This document shows positions 9,156-18,468 of a stretch of 64,000 bases of DNA, piece after piece. Location of the stretch: the NCBI GenBank assembly GCA_963823165.1, contig CAWGKV010000024.1, positions 62,001 to 126,000 of the forward strand, given 5' to 3'. How positions within the stretch are numbered: position 1 is the first letter of the stretch; each line of letters begins with the position of its first letter. Origin of the DNA: Roseiarcus sp963823165. Its GTDB lineage: Bacteria > Pseudomonadota > Alphaproteobacteria > Rhizobiales > Beijerinckiaceae. The notes under the pieces were generated by a model, which had not been told where the DNA came from, did no database searches, and worked only from the letters and a program-made list of their open reading frames with translations. A program made the position numbers and the translations under genes.

Positions 9156-10144
9156 GCGGATCTGGCCCGCTGCTGCGACCATACGGCGCCGGCGATGATC
9201 ACGCCTTTGACGACGAGGGCGGCCGCGTCGGGCACTCCGTTGGCGAGCAAGGTGTAGCGCAGGAGCTGGATCAATAGCGCGCCGATGAGCGAGCCGACCA
9301 CGCTCGCCTGGCCGCCGGTGAACGGCGTTCCGCCGACCGCGACCGCCGCGATCGCGTCGAGCTCCATGCCGAGGCCGACGAGATTGGCGTCGCTCGACGA
9401 ATTGATCGAAATGACGACCAGACCGGCGATCCCGGCGCAAAGACCGCTGATCGCGTAGACCCAGCGCTTGACCCGGTCGACCGGAACGCCGGCCAGGCGC
9501 GCCGCCCTCTCGTTGCCGCCGACGGCGAGGATCTGGCGGCCGAACAGCGTGCGCCGCAGCATCCATGCGGCTGCGGCGACCAGCACCAGCATGACGATGA
9601 CCTGGAAGGGGACGCCGAGAACGCGGCCGAGGCCGATGAATTGGAACGTCGGATTGTGGAAAACCTGGAGATTGCCGTTGGTCAGCACCTGCCCGATGCC
9701 GCGCCCGGCGATGAACATGACGAGCGTGCCGACGATCGGCTGGACGCGGAACCGGGTGATGAACCATCCGTTGAAAGCGCCGAGCAGGCCGGCGGCGGCC
9801 ACCGGGACGACGAAGGCGACCAGGTTGCCGAGCGCCGCATGTTCGCGGCCGAAGGGACTGAGGAAGATCAGCGGCGCGAGCGCGCCCGATATCGCCATCA
9901 GCGAACCGACCGAGAGGTCGATGCCGCCGGTCGCGATGACGAGGGTCATGCCGACCGAGACGATGACGATCGTCGCGACCTGGGTGAGATTCACGTTCAG
10001 CGTCTGCAGGCTCCAGAAATGCGGCGTCCACACGAAGTTGAACAGCAGGAGCGCGATCAGGCCGGTCAGCGCGGCGTAGCGGCGAAAGAAGCCGACGGCG
10101 TCGAACGGGACGGCTTTTCGCGCAATCGTCGGCGCGTCAACCAT
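9152..10144 (-). CDS. Sugar ABC transporter permease, first of pair (YtfT-like)
   Basis: A 330-residue multi-spanning permease of the same family as the following gene, with ATGGIDLSVGSLMA and AVGGNERAARLAGVPVDR in the expected places. I start it at the ATG at 10144, which overlaps the end of the ATPase gene by 8 bases; an ATG at 10168 lies inside the ATPase gene and adds eight residues. With the neighbouring permease it should form the membrane channel that accepts sugar from the periplasmic binding protein. Family membership is secure; substrate is inferred only from the YtfQ-like binding protein. Confidence 0.9.
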   Translation of the reverse strand: MVDAPTIARKAVPFDAVGFFRRYAALTGLIALLLFNFVWTPHFWSLQTLNVNLTQVATIVIVSVGMTLVIATGGIDLSVGSLMAISGALAPLIFLSPFGREHAALGNLVAFVVPVAAAGLLGAFNGWFITRFRVQPIVGTLVMFIAGRGIGQVLTNGNLQVFHNPTFQFIGLGRVLGVPFQVIVMLVLVAAAAWMLRRTLFGRQILAVGGNERAARLAGVPVDRVKRWVYAISGLCAGIAGLVVISINSSSDANLVGLGMELDAIAAVAVGGTPFTGGQASVVGSLIGALLIQLLRYTLLANGVPDAAALVVKGVIIAGAVWSQQRARSA

Positions 10145-11675
10145 GCTCGGCTCTCCCGCCGCCGGCACCCTCGTGCGCCATCGCCGCCATGATCGCCGAG
10201 GCGCTCGCGGCGCTATGCGGCAGGTCGGCGACGGTGCGTCCGTCGCTCAGCACGAACACGCGGTCCGCGCCCTCGGTGATTTCCTCCAGTTCGGAGGAAA
10301 TCATCAGCACGCCGAGGCCCTGGTCGGCGAGTTCGCGGATCAGCGACTGGATCTCGGCCTTGGCGCCGACGTCGATGCCGCGGGTCGGCTCGTCGAGGAT
10401 CAGGAGCTTCGGATCGGTGCAGAGCCAGCGGGCGAGCAGGACCTTCTGCTGGTTGCCGCCCGAAAGCTCGCGGATCTTCTGCTCGGCGCCCGAGGCCTTG
10501 ATGGCGAGACGCTTCATGAAGCTGTCGACGATCGCGCGCTGTCTGCCCTCTTCCACGACGCCCATCTTGACGAGGCGCGGCAGGATCGCGAGCGTGATGT
10601 TTTCCCTGACCGACATGTCGGGAATGATGCCGTCCGCTTTGCGGTCCTCGCTGCAGTAGCCGACGCCGCGAGCGATGGCGTCGGACGGCTCGCGCGGCGT
10701 CACGTCCTTGCCCAGGAGGCGGATCATCCCGGCGTCCGGCGGATCGGCGCCGAAGATCGCCCGCGCGGTTTCCGTCCGGCCGGAGCCGAGCAGGCCCGCG
10801 AGCCCGACGATCTGGCCGGCTTTCACCTCGACGCGCGCATCGCGCACCCGTCTTCCGATTCGAAGCCCCTCGGCGTGGAGGACTTCATCGCCCGCCTTCA
10901 CCGAGGCGGCGGAAAAGCCGGTGGCGTGGCTGCGCACGGTTTCGAGATCGCGCCCGAGCATCGCCGCAATGAGATGGAGCTTGTCGACGTCGGCCATGCG
11001 GCTGGTCGCCACCGTGCGCCCGTCGCGCATCACCGTCACCCGATCGCAGACCTGATAGAGTTCGTCGAGCCGGTGAGTGATGAAGATCACGCTGACGCCT
11101 TCGTCCCGCAGGCGCCGCATGACGTCGAACAGAACCGCGACCTCGCGCTCGTCGAGCGACGAGGTCGGTTCGTCCATGATGACGAGTTGCGCCTTGAAGG
11201 ACACTGCGCGGGCGATGGCGACCATCTGCTGGATGGCGGTGCTGAAGTCCATGAGGGGCCGGCGGACGTCGATCTCGACGTCGAAGCGACGCAAGAGTTC
11301 GACTGCCTCGGCGTTCATCCGACGCCAGTCCAGGAGGCCGAAGCGCCGATGCTCGCGGCCGAGAAAAATGTTCTCCGTCACCGAGCGGAAGGGGACCAGA
11401 TTGATCTCCTGATAGATCGTGCTGACGCCGCCGCGCTGGGCGTGTTGCGGCGAGGCGAACTCGACCGGCTCGCCGCCGAATTCGATTTCGCCCGCGTCCC
11501 GTCGGTAGGCGCCGGTCAAGACTTTGATCAGGGTCGACTTGCCCGCCCCGTTCTGGCCGACGATGGCCATGATCTCCCCGGGCGCCACCTCGAGCGAGGC
11601 GGACGACAGCGCTTTCACCCCCTGGAAGCGCTTGTCGATGGCGCGCATGACGAGGAGCGGTGCGGTCGACGGCAT
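10137..11675 (-). CDS. Sugar ABC importer ATPase with two nucleotide-binding domains (YtfR/RbsA type)
   Basis: A 512-residue tandem ABC ATPase. The first half holds a canonical Walker A, GQNGAGKSTLIKV, at about residue 39 and Walker B LVIMDEPTSSLDERE; its signature loop is degenerate (DFSTAIQQMVAIARA). The second half has the altered P-loop LLGSGRTETARAI, a good LSGGNQQKVLLARWL signature and LLILDEPTRGID. This asymmetry is standard for ribose/galactose-type importers, where only one composite site may be fully active. It sits between the binding protein and the two permeases in the operon. Confidence 0.95.
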   Translation of the reverse strand: MPSTAPLLVMRAIDKRFQGVKALSSASLEVAPGEIMAIVGQNGAGKSTLIKVLTGAYRRDAGEIEFGGEPVEFASPQHAQRGGVSTIYQEINLVPFRSVTENIFLGREHRRFGLLDWRRMNAEAVELLRRFDVEIDVRRPLMDFSTAIQQMVAIARAVSFKAQLVIMDEPTSSLDEREVAVLFDVMRRLRDEGVSVIFITHRLDELYQVCDRVTVMRDGRTVATSRMADVDKLHLIAAMLGRDLETVRSHATGFSAASVKAGDEVLHAEGLRIGRRVRDARVEVKAGQIVGLAGLLGSGRTETARAIFGADPPDAGMIRLLGKDVTPREPSDAIARGVGYCSEDRKADGIIPDMSVRENITLAILPRLVKMGVVEEGRQRAIVDSFMKRLAIKASGAEQKIRELSGGNQQKVLLARWLCTDPKLLILDEPTRGIDVGAKAEIQSLIRELADQGLGVLMISSELEEITEGADRVFVLSDGRTVADLPHSAASASAIMAAMAHEGAGGGRAEHG

Positions 11676-11764
11676 CTTCGACTTTCGGCTTTCTTGCGCG
11701 TCCCGAGACGCGACCTCCCGCCGGCAGGTAAGCAGGCGGGAGGGGGTTTGGAAAGACCTGCTTC

Positions 11765-12745
11765 TCAGTAGGCGTTCGGCAGCGCCTCCTTGGCGTTGCT
11801 GGCGTCGTAGAAGTGGTCCGGGTTGATGATCAGCGGCGGGATCTTCTCGCCGTCGCCGTACTTATAGAGGATATCGAACGCCGCCGGCCCGAAGCGCGGG
11901 TTGCACTCGCAGGAGCAGCCAAGCTTGCCGTCGGCGATCGCCTGAAGCGCGTCCTTCTCGCCGTCGATCGAGACGACGAGAATGTCCTTGCCGGGAACCT
12001 TGCCGGCCGCCTCGATCGCGGCGATCGCGCCGAGCGACATTTCGTCGTTATGTCCATAGACGATGGTGGCGTCCGGATGGGCCTGCAGCAGCGTCTCGGC
12101 CACCTGCCGGCCCTTGTCGCGGGCGAAGTCGCCGGATTGGCTGGCGACGATGACCATGTCGGGCGCCTTGGCCTTGATCGTGTCGTCGAAGCCCTTCTTG
12201 CGGTCGTTGGCCGGCGAGGAGCCGATGGTGCCTTCGAGTTCGATGATCTTGCCCTTGCCGCCGGTCTTCTGGATCGTCCAGTCGGCGACCCGCTGGCCTT
12301 CCAAAATGAAATTGGAGCCGATGAAGGCGAGGTAGTCCTGGCCTCTCTTGGCGATCGCCTGGTCGAGGTCGCGATCGACCGCCAAAACCGGGATGCCGGC
12401 CTTCTTCGCGTTCAGGACGGCGGTGGCCAGCGGCTTCTCCTCGCGCGGCGCAAGGAAGATGAAATCGACGCCCTGAGCGATCATGCTGTTGACGTCGGCG
12501 ACCTGCTTGGCGGCGGAGCCGGCCGCGTCGGTGTAGACGAGCTGGCAGCCGCGCTTGGCGGCCTCGTCCTTCATGCTCGCGGTCTGGGCGAGACGCCACG
12601 GATTGTTGCTCTCGGTCTGGGCGAAGCCGACCTTGTAGGTGGCCTTCTTCTTAAGCGGCGGCACCTGGCCGAAGGCCGGAGCGATCGCCAGCCCGGCGGC
12701 GGCGCCGACGGACCCGATGAGCACTTGTCTGCGGTTGATGAGCAT
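11765..12745 (-). CDS. Periplasmic sugar-binding protein (YtfQ-like)
   Basis: A 326-residue type I periplasmic binding protein. The start at 12745 follows a very strong GAGGAGG and gives MLINRRQVLIGSVGAAAG, a signal sequence with paired arginines, cleaved near AFGQ. KVGFAQTESNNPWRLAQT, VPVLAVDRDLDQ-type and SQSGDFARDKGRQVAE segments resemble the galactofuranose-binding YtfQ more than RbsB. A CSCEC cysteine cluster near residue 275 is unusual for the family. It is the first gene of the importer operon, ahead of the ATPase by about 90 bases, and is divergent from the LacI-type regulator. Pyranose or furanose preference cannot be told. Confidence 0.9.
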   Translation of the reverse strand: MLINRRQVLIGSVGAAAGLAIAPAFGQVPPLKKKATYKVGFAQTESNNPWRLAQTASMKDEAAKRGCQLVYTDAAGSAAKQVADVNSMIAQGVDFIFLAPREEKPLATAVLNAKKAGIPVLAVDRDLDQAIAKRGQDYLAFIGSNFILEGQRVADWTIQKTGGKGKIIELEGTIGSSPANDRKKGFDDTIKAKAPDMVIVASQSGDFARDKGRQVAETLLQAHPDATIVYGHNDEMSLGAIAAIEAAGKVPGKDILVVSIDGEKDALQAIADGKLGCSCECNPRFGPAAFDILYKYGDGEKIPPLIINPDHFYDASNAKEALPNAY

Positions 12746-12855
12746 TTGGCTTTCCTCCTCTCGACGATCGCGCGCGACCGCGCGTCTTGACGGCGCTTCC
12801 ACCGTTCGGCTCCAGGGCGCGAGGCTTCCTCCGCGTTTAACCCCGGGTTCCCCGC

Positions 12856-12883
12856 AGGATAATAAAGTGCTAAAACTTGTCAA
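12856..12883 (-). promoter_or_regulatory. Sigma70-like promoter for the sugar importer operon
   Basis: On the minus strand TTGACA (plus-strand 12878-12883) is followed after 16 bases by TATCCT (12856-12861). This lies about 110 bases upstream of the binding-protein ATG in an AT-rich pocket shared with the divergent LacI regulator. A short inverted repeat, TGCT-N4-AGCA at about 12913-12924, is a possible but weak operator. The -35 matches consensus exactly; transcription start is inferred. Confidence 0.5.
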
Positions 12884-12970
12884 TGGGCAAGGTGACCGAT
12901 TGCGGTTCCTGTTTGCTTTTCAGCATATTGTCGCGCTAATAATATTCGCAGCCGCGACTTCGAGGAAGCG

Positions 12971-14056
12971 ATGGGGGACCAGAACGGCGCTTGGGTCGAT
13001 GCGGAACGGCGCCGCGCCGAGGACCGAAGACGCCATCGCAGGCCGACCGCGCCGGCGCGCCGGCCGACGATGATCGACGTTGCCAGCGAAGCGCGGGTCT
13101 CCCAGACCACGGTCTCGCTGGTTCTCAACCACGCAGACGGGGCTCGCCTTTCGGCCGAGACGCGCCAGCGCGTGATGAAGGCGGCGGCCCGGTTAGGCTA
13201 CCAGCCGGTCCGTCGCGGCGGCGCACTCTCGCCGTCGTCACCGACCTCGATAGGCTTCGTTTGCGACGAAATCTCGACCGATCCCTGGACGGCGATCGGT
13301 CTCGACGGCGTGCGCGAAAAGGCCTGGGAGCACGGGCTCACGGTCACGGTGATGGTGACGCGCGGCGACGCCGACATGGAAGCGGCGGCCCTCGCGCAAC
13401 TCGCCGCTCTGCCGCTGCTCGGCCTGGTCTACGCGACGATCAACACGCGCCTCGTCGACGGACCCGCGACGCCGCCGAAAACGCCGCTCGTCCTGCTCAA
13501 CTGCCACGCCGCCGACAGCGCGCTGGTTTCGGTCGCGCCGGGCGAAGTGGCCGGAGGACACGCCGCGACCGACGTCCTGATCCGCGCCGGCCACAGGCGC
13601 ATCGGCTACATCAACGGCGAGGCGAGCATGGAGGCGGCGCGCCATCGCCTGAGAGGCTATCGGCAGGCGCTGGCGACCGCAGACCTGCCGTTCGACCCCG
13701 ATCTCGTGCGCGAAGGCAACTGGCAGCCGCTGTCCGGCTACGAGGCGACGCGGGAGCTGATGCGCCTGCGCGCTCCGCCGACCGCAATCTTCTGCGCCAA
13801 CGACATGATGGCGGTCGGTTGCTACGAGGCGTTGCGCGAGCTCGGCCTGAGAATTCCTCAGGACGTTGCGGTCATGGGCTACGACGACCGCGAGATCGCC
13901 CAGCATCTGCATCCGCCGCTGACGACCGTGCTGCTGCCGCATTTCGAAATGGGTTCGCTCGCCGCCGAGCTGCTCATCGACGCGGCTGCCGGCTCGACGC
14001 TCCGCCCGCGGCAGATCAAGGTCGAGTGCCCGATCGTGATGCGGAAGTCCGTGTGA
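12971..14056 (+). CDS. LacI-family transcriptional regulator of the sugar importer
   Basis: A 361-residue regulator. A basic leader of about 33 residues precedes the LacI helix-turn-helix, DVASEARVSQTTVSLVLN, followed by the hinge region RLGYQP. The rest is a periplasmic-binding-protein-like sensor domain, with TAIFCANDMMAVG and PQDVAVMGYDD as family landmarks. The ATG at 12971 has AGGAAG very close upstream; a second ATG at 13070 would begin right at the HTH. Divergent orientation to the binding protein strongly suggests it represses the importer and releases on binding the sugar, as is usual for the family. Confidence 0.92.
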   Translation: MGDQNGAWVDAERRRAEDRRRHRRPTAPARRPTMIDVASEARVSQTTVSLVLNHADGARLSAETRQRVMKAAARLGYQPVRRGGALSPSSPTSIGFVCDEISTDPWTAIGLDGVREKAWEHGLTVTVMVTRGDADMEAAALAQLAALPLLGLVYATINTRLVDGPATPPKTPLVLLNCHAADSALVSVAPGEVAGGHAATDVLIRAGHRRIGYINGEASMEAARHRLRGYRQALATADLPFDPDLVREGNWQPLSGYEATRELMRLRAPPTAIFCANDMMAVGCYEALRELGLRIPQDVAVMGYDDREIAQHLHPPLTTVLLPHFEMGSLAAELLIDAAAGSTLRPRQIKVECPIVMRKSV

Positions 14057-14631
14057 CAATAGACATTCCGGTTGAACCGAAGTCGTCGTCGCGACTGGCG
14101 CAATTTGACCCGTTGCCGCCGTGGGCATCGGCCCCACCAACTGGCGGAAACGGCGAGGAAGCGTCTTCGGCCGAACGCGTCGGTTGCACAGGAACGGTCG
14201 TCCAACGCTTACGCTGAGATGCCCGGGAAGGTCGGCAAATTTGAATTCCGGGCGTTAGGCCAGGGGAAACCTCGCCGGATTAAGATCGAGAGGGAGGGCG
14301 CAGGAAGATCAAGCGTTCCTTGCAACCGTGTCCAGAAATACCTGCGGGCTCTTCTTTCCGATCATATTGGACCGTCATTGCGAGGAGCGAAGCGACGAAG
14401 CAATCCAGCCGCTGTGCAGCGGCTCTGGATTGCTTCGCTTCGCTCGCAATGACGGCGTGGTCTCGGATTGATCGGAATCCGCACTAATAACAGTTGGCGC
14501 TATTCTATGGACAAAAACGTGTTTCTGCTTGCAGCCTCAGCTAGTTTTCCCGTCCCAGTCGCGGCTTGAATCGACGGCGCGCCCGCCGCAGACTGAGCCC
14601 GCCCGAAAAGCGATGGGAGGAGACACACACC
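14057..14631 (+). other. Intergenic region with no gene apart from one palindromic repeat
   Basis: This 575-base stretch between the LacI gene and the P450 gene shows no supportable coding region. It contains the long hairpin listed separately. The ribosome site GGGAGGAG of the P450 gene lies at its right end. Confidence 0.6.
14372..14455. repeat. Rhizobiales-type palindromic repeat
   Basis: The ends CCGTCATTG and CAATGACGG are perfect inverted complements. The arms, reading CGAAGC...CAATCCAG toward a GCTGTGCAGC centre, pair over more than 30 bases. Decayed single-arm relatives are seen near 2268-2290 and 53384-53397. From memory this type of extragenic palindrome is widespread in Bradyrhizobium-like genomes. 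It could act as a terminator for the LacI gene. Confidence 0.8.
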
Positions 14632-17600
14632 GTGGACGACGCGCCGCATCTTGAGCCGATCCCTCGCCCGCCAGGCCACATGCTGGTTGGCAACCTCTTC
14701 GACATTGACACCACCCACCCCATGGAAGGGCTTGCGGAGCTTGCGCGGAAATACGGCCCCATCTACGAGCTCGAGGTTCCCGGTCGCGGCTCGCGCATCA
14801 TCGCCTCGAGCTTCGAGCTCGTCGACCCGCTTTGCGACGAATCTCGCTTCGACAAGAAAGTCGGCGGGGGCTTGCGCGCGCTGGCCTCGGGCCCGGCCGG
14901 ACGCGGCCTTTTCACCTCCGAGACGCAGGACCCGAACTGGCGCAAGGCGCACAATGTGCTTCTGCCCGCTTTCAGCATGGACGCAATGCGCGGCTACCAC
15001 CCGCGCATGCTCGATATAGCGACGCAACTGATACTGAAATGGGAGCGGCTGAACCCGGACGACGCGGTGGACGTCCCGGCCGACATGACGCGGTTGACGC
15101 TGGACACGATCGCACTCTGCGGTTTCGACTACCGGTTCAACTCATTCTATCGCGACACGCCGCACCCGTTCGTCCTCGCCATGCTGAACACCCTGGAAGC
15201 AGCGCAGGCGGGCGCGCGTGAACTCCCCATCCAGGCCAAGCTCAGACCGGGCCGGGCGAAGAAGGTGCGCGCCGACCAGGAGTTCATGGTCGAGACGGTG
15301 CGCCGCATTATCGAAGAGCGGCGCAAGTCGGACGCACTGGGCAAGGTCAACGACCTCCTCGACAGGATGCTGACCGGCGTCGACCGCCAGTCGGGCGAAA
15401 AGCTCGACGAGACCAACATCATCGCGCAATGCATCACCTTCCTCATCGCCGGCCACGAAACGACGAGCGGGCTTCTCTCCTTCGCGCTCTATGAGCTCAT
15501 CAAAAACCCGAAAGTCCTCGAGCGGGCCTACGAGGAGGTGGACCGGGTGCTGGGAGCGGATGTGACCGGGCTGCCGACCTACGCCCAAATCCACCAGCTG
15601 CCCTATGTCTCGCAGATCCTCGAGGAGACGCTGCGGCTCTGGCCGACTGCCCCGGCCTTCACCCGCCGCCCGTATGAGGACACCGTCCTCGGCGGCAAGT
15701 ATAAGGTCGAGGCGGACAGCACGGTTGTGGTGCTGACCGGGATGCTGCACCGCGACCCGAAAATCTGGGGCGACAATCCCGAGACGTTCGACCCCGAGCG
15801 CTTTAGCCCCGAGAACCGGGCGAAGATTCCGCCCAACGCCTACAAGCCCTTCGGCACCGGGCAGCGCGCCTGCATCGGCCGCCAGTTCGCCCTGCAGGAG
15901 GCGACCCTGGTCCTGGCCATGCTGCTGCAGCGCTTCGAGTTTGTCGACTTCGCCAATTATCAGCTCGAGACCAAACAGACGCTGACGATCAAGCCGGCGA
16001 ATTTCATCATTCGGGTGAAGCCGCGCGCGCGGCGCGCGACGACCGGGTTTTTCGCGGCGCCCCAGCAGGCGGCCGCTCCAACCGCCGCGCCGGCCGCGAG
16101 CGCGCCTTCACCCGCCTCCGCCGCGGTCCCGGCTGCGGCTGCGGCCGCGGACGCGCATGCGACGCCCCTGCTGGTGTTGTTCGGCTCCAATCTCGGCACG
16201 GCCGAGGGCATCGCGCACCGCATCGCCGACGACGCACGTAGCCGGGGCTTCGCCGCCACGGTCGGGGCGCTCGACGAGCACGCCGACGCGCTGCCCAAGC
16301 AAGGCGCCGTCGTCATCATCACGGCCTCGTACAACGGCCAGCCGCCCGACAACGCCGCGAAATTCTGCCAGAAGCTGTGCGATCCGGCCCTGTCTTCCGA
16401 CGCGTTCGCCGGCGTCGAGTATAGCGTCTTTGGCTGCGGCAATCGCGACTGGTCGGCGACGTATCAGGCGATCCCGACTCTCATCGACGCCGAACTCGAG
16501 AAACATGGAGCAAAGCGGGTCTACAAGCGCGGCGAAGGCGACGCGCGGGGCGACTTCGACCGCGACTATCGCGCCTGGTACGGCGAGCTGTTTTCCTCGC
16601 TCGCCAAGGCGCTCGACCTGCCGGCGACGACGGCTGAAGCAAAAGCAGCCGGACCGCGCATTTCGGTCAGCTTCATCAACCGGCTGGCGACGAGCCCGAT
16701 CATGCGTTCCTACAGCGCCGTCGCAATGACGGTGCGCGTGAACCGGGAATTGCAGCGGCGCGACTGCGAGCGCCCGTCGGAGCGTTCGACGCGGCACATC
16801 GAGATCGCGCTTCCCTCCGGCGTCTCCTACAGCGCCGGCGACCATCTGGGCGTCGTGCCGCGCAACGGCCTCGAAACGATCAGGCGGGTGCTGATGCGGT
16901 TCAAGCTCGACCCGACCCTGTATGCGACGATCACGCCTCGCTCCAACGCCGACACGCACCTGCCGGTCAACGAGCCGGTCCCGCTGCTCGGAATTCTTGC
17001 CAACCGGATCGAACTCCAGGACGTGGCGACACGCGAGCAAATCGCAACTCTGGCCCAGCATGCCAAGGACGAGAAGGAACGGAAGGCGCTGGAGACGCTC
17101 GCCGGCGATGACTCTGTCTACGCCAAGCAGGTTTTCGCCCCGCGCAAGTCGGTGCTCGATATTCTGGACGAATATCCGTCCTGCGCGCCGCCTTTCGAGG
17201 TCTTTCTCGACATCACGCCGCCGCTCAGGCCACGCTATTATTCGATCTCCTCTTCTCCACTCGCGGGCGCCGGCATATGCAGCATTACGGTCGCAGTGCT
17301 GGAGAGCCCGGCGCTTAGCGGGCGCGGCCCGTTCCGCGGGGTGTGCTCGAACTTTCTCGCCGCGCAGCCGGCCGACGCCACGGTATACGCCTTCGTCCGC
17401 AAGCCGACGATCCCGTTCCACCCGCCCGAAAACCCGCACCTGCCGATGATCATGATCGGGCCGGGCACGGGCGTCGCGCCGTTCCGCGGCTTCCTGGTCG
17501 AGCGCGCCGCGCTGAAGAAACAGGGCGCGCCGATCGGCGAGTCGCTCCTCTTCTTCGGCTGCCGCAATTCCATGCAGGACTTCCTCTACGAGGACGAGAT

Positions 17601-17925
17601 GCGCGCCTTCGAGGCGGGAGGCGTCACGAAACTCGTATGCGCCTTCTCACGCGAGCCGGGCAAGCCGAAGACGTACGTGCAGCAGGCGATCGCAGCGAAT
17701 GGGGACGCAGTGTGGGAACTCTTGCAGAAAGAGGCGCCGGTGTTCGTGTGCGGCGAGGCCTCGCGCATGGCGCCGGCAGTCAAGCAGGCGTTCGTCGATC
17801 TTTTCTGCAAGCGCACCGGCGTCTCCGCCGCTGACGGCAAGGCGTGGCTCGCGGGCCTCGTAACGAACCACCGGTATCTGGAGGACATCTGGGCGTCTTC
17901 GGCGCCGGTTAGCGCGTCGTCTTGA
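14632..17925 (+). CDS. Self-sufficient cytochrome P450/NADPH-P450 reductase fusion (CYP102 type)
   Basis: A 1097-residue fusion resembling P450 BM3: a fatty-acid-hydroxylase-type P450 joined to its own diflavin reductase. The haem domain has AGHETTSG in the I helix (about residue 273), EETLR (331) and the haem loop FGTGQRACIG with Cys at about 414. An Ala/Pro-rich linker (about 470-510) leads to a flavodoxin-like FMN domain (LFGSNLGTAEG, 515), then the FAD domain (RYYSISSSP, 867) and NADPH site (GPGTGVAPFRG, 943). I chose GTG at 14632, nine bases after GGGAGGAG; an in-frame ATG at 14566 adds a basic leader without a ribosome site. It is monocistronic. Likely substrates are medium- to long-chain fatty acids by family; regulation is not visible. 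Confidence 0.95.
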   Translation: MDDAPHLEPIPRPPGHMLVGNLFDIDTTHPMEGLAELARKYGPIYELEVPGRGSRIIASSFELVDPLCDESRFDKKVGGGLRALASGPAGRGLFTSETQDPNWRKAHNVLLPAFSMDAMRGYHPRMLDIATQLILKWERLNPDDAVDVPADMTRLTLDTIALCGFDYRFNSFYRDTPHPFVLAMLNTLEAAQAGARELPIQAKLRPGRAKKVRADQEFMVETVRRIIEERRKSDALGKVNDLLDRMLTGVDRQSGEKLDETNIIAQCITFLIAGHETTSGLLSFALYELIKNPKVLERAYEEVDRVLGADVTGLPTYAQIHQLPYVSQILEETLRLWPTAPAFTRRPYEDTVLGGKYKVEADSTVVVLTGMLHRDPKIWGDNPETFDPERFSPENRAKIPPNAYKPFGTGQRACIGRQFALQEATLVLAMLLQRFEFVDFANYQLETKQTLTIKPANFIIRVKPRARRATTGFFAAPQQAAAPTAAPAASAPSPASAAVPAAAAAADAHATPLLVLFGSNLGTAEGIAHRIADDARSRGFAATVGALDEHADALPKQGAVVIITASYNGQPPDNAAKFCQKLCDPALSSDAFAGVEYSVFGCGNRDWSATYQAIPTLIDAELEKHGAKRVYKRGEGDARGDFDRDYRAWYGELFSSLAKALDLPATTAEAKAAGPRISVSFINRLATSPIMRSYSAVAMTVRVNRELQRRDCERPSERSTRHIEIALPSGVSYSAGDHLGVVPRNGLETIRRVLMRFKLDPTLYATITPRSNADTHLPVNEPVPLLGILANRIELQDVATREQIATLAQHAKDEKERKALETLAGDDSVYAKQVFAPRKSVLDILDEYPSCAPPFEVFLDITPPLRPRYYSISSSPLAGAGICSITVAVLESPALSGRGPFRGVCSNFLAAQPADATVYAFVRKPTIPFHPPENPHLPMIMIGPGTGVAPFRGFLVERAALKKQGAPIGESLLFFGCRNSMQDFLYEDEMRAFEAGGVTKLVCAFSREPGKPKTYVQQAIAANGDAVWELLQKEAPVFVCGEASRMAPAVKQAFVDLFCKRTGVSAADGKAWLAGLVTNHRYLEDIWASSAPVSASS

Positions 17926-18468
17926 GCGCAGCGTTTTTCACAACGCAGGAGTCGCGGCTTCGCCAGCACCGGCGATACCGCGCGCCAGGCGCATTTAGCG
18001 ATCGAAATGTCCCGGCTTTCGGCCGAGCAGGGACTTTGAATTCCCTGCTCGGCGAAAAAAATCCCTGCTCCGACCGCGCAGAGAACCTCCTGGAACTGCT
18101 CAGAATCCTAAAGCTTTTCCGGACGGTTTTTCGTTAAATCGGCCCAAACGGGAGAAGTGTGCTGCATGTTTCCCTGCAGCAGGGAACTCGGTTGCGCTCG
18201 AGGCGCCGGTCGGCCTGGTTGGAGGTCGTGTTCCAATCCGTCGGCCCGAAGGTCCCGAGCGGCTCGTTCTTGCAAGCCGGGTCGAAAGGGATCCCGCCAT
18301 ATTCCCCGCAACTCGTAAGGCGGTGAGCGACAAAGTGACCTTGGTCCTCTGCATTGCGTCGGAGACGGCCGGTGAAAGGATCACCGGATGCGCCCTTCCC
18401 GCCCATTGGCGGGGTGGTCAAATGGGCATCAAAGGCTAGACTTGCCCCACCAGCTAAGGGAGTAACCG
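17926..18468. other. Intergenic region without a supportable gene
   Basis: About 540 bases between the P450 and the hexuloisomerase genes. A minus-strand TTG-initiated frame of 95 codons spans 18134-18421 but has no good ribosome site and no recognisable family. A small inverted repeat CCCTGCAGCAGGG lies near 18172. I see nothing else. Confidence 0.5.

Noticed and set aside
12903..12950. Good LacI-type operator next to the regulator gene
   Set aside because: Only a TGCT-N4-AGCA inverted repeat was found; it is too short to claim as the operator.
18134..18421. Minus-strand 95-codon frame between the P450 and hexuloisomerase genes
   Set aside because: It needs a TTG start, has no ribosome site and no recognisable family; the translation looks like GC-rich noise.
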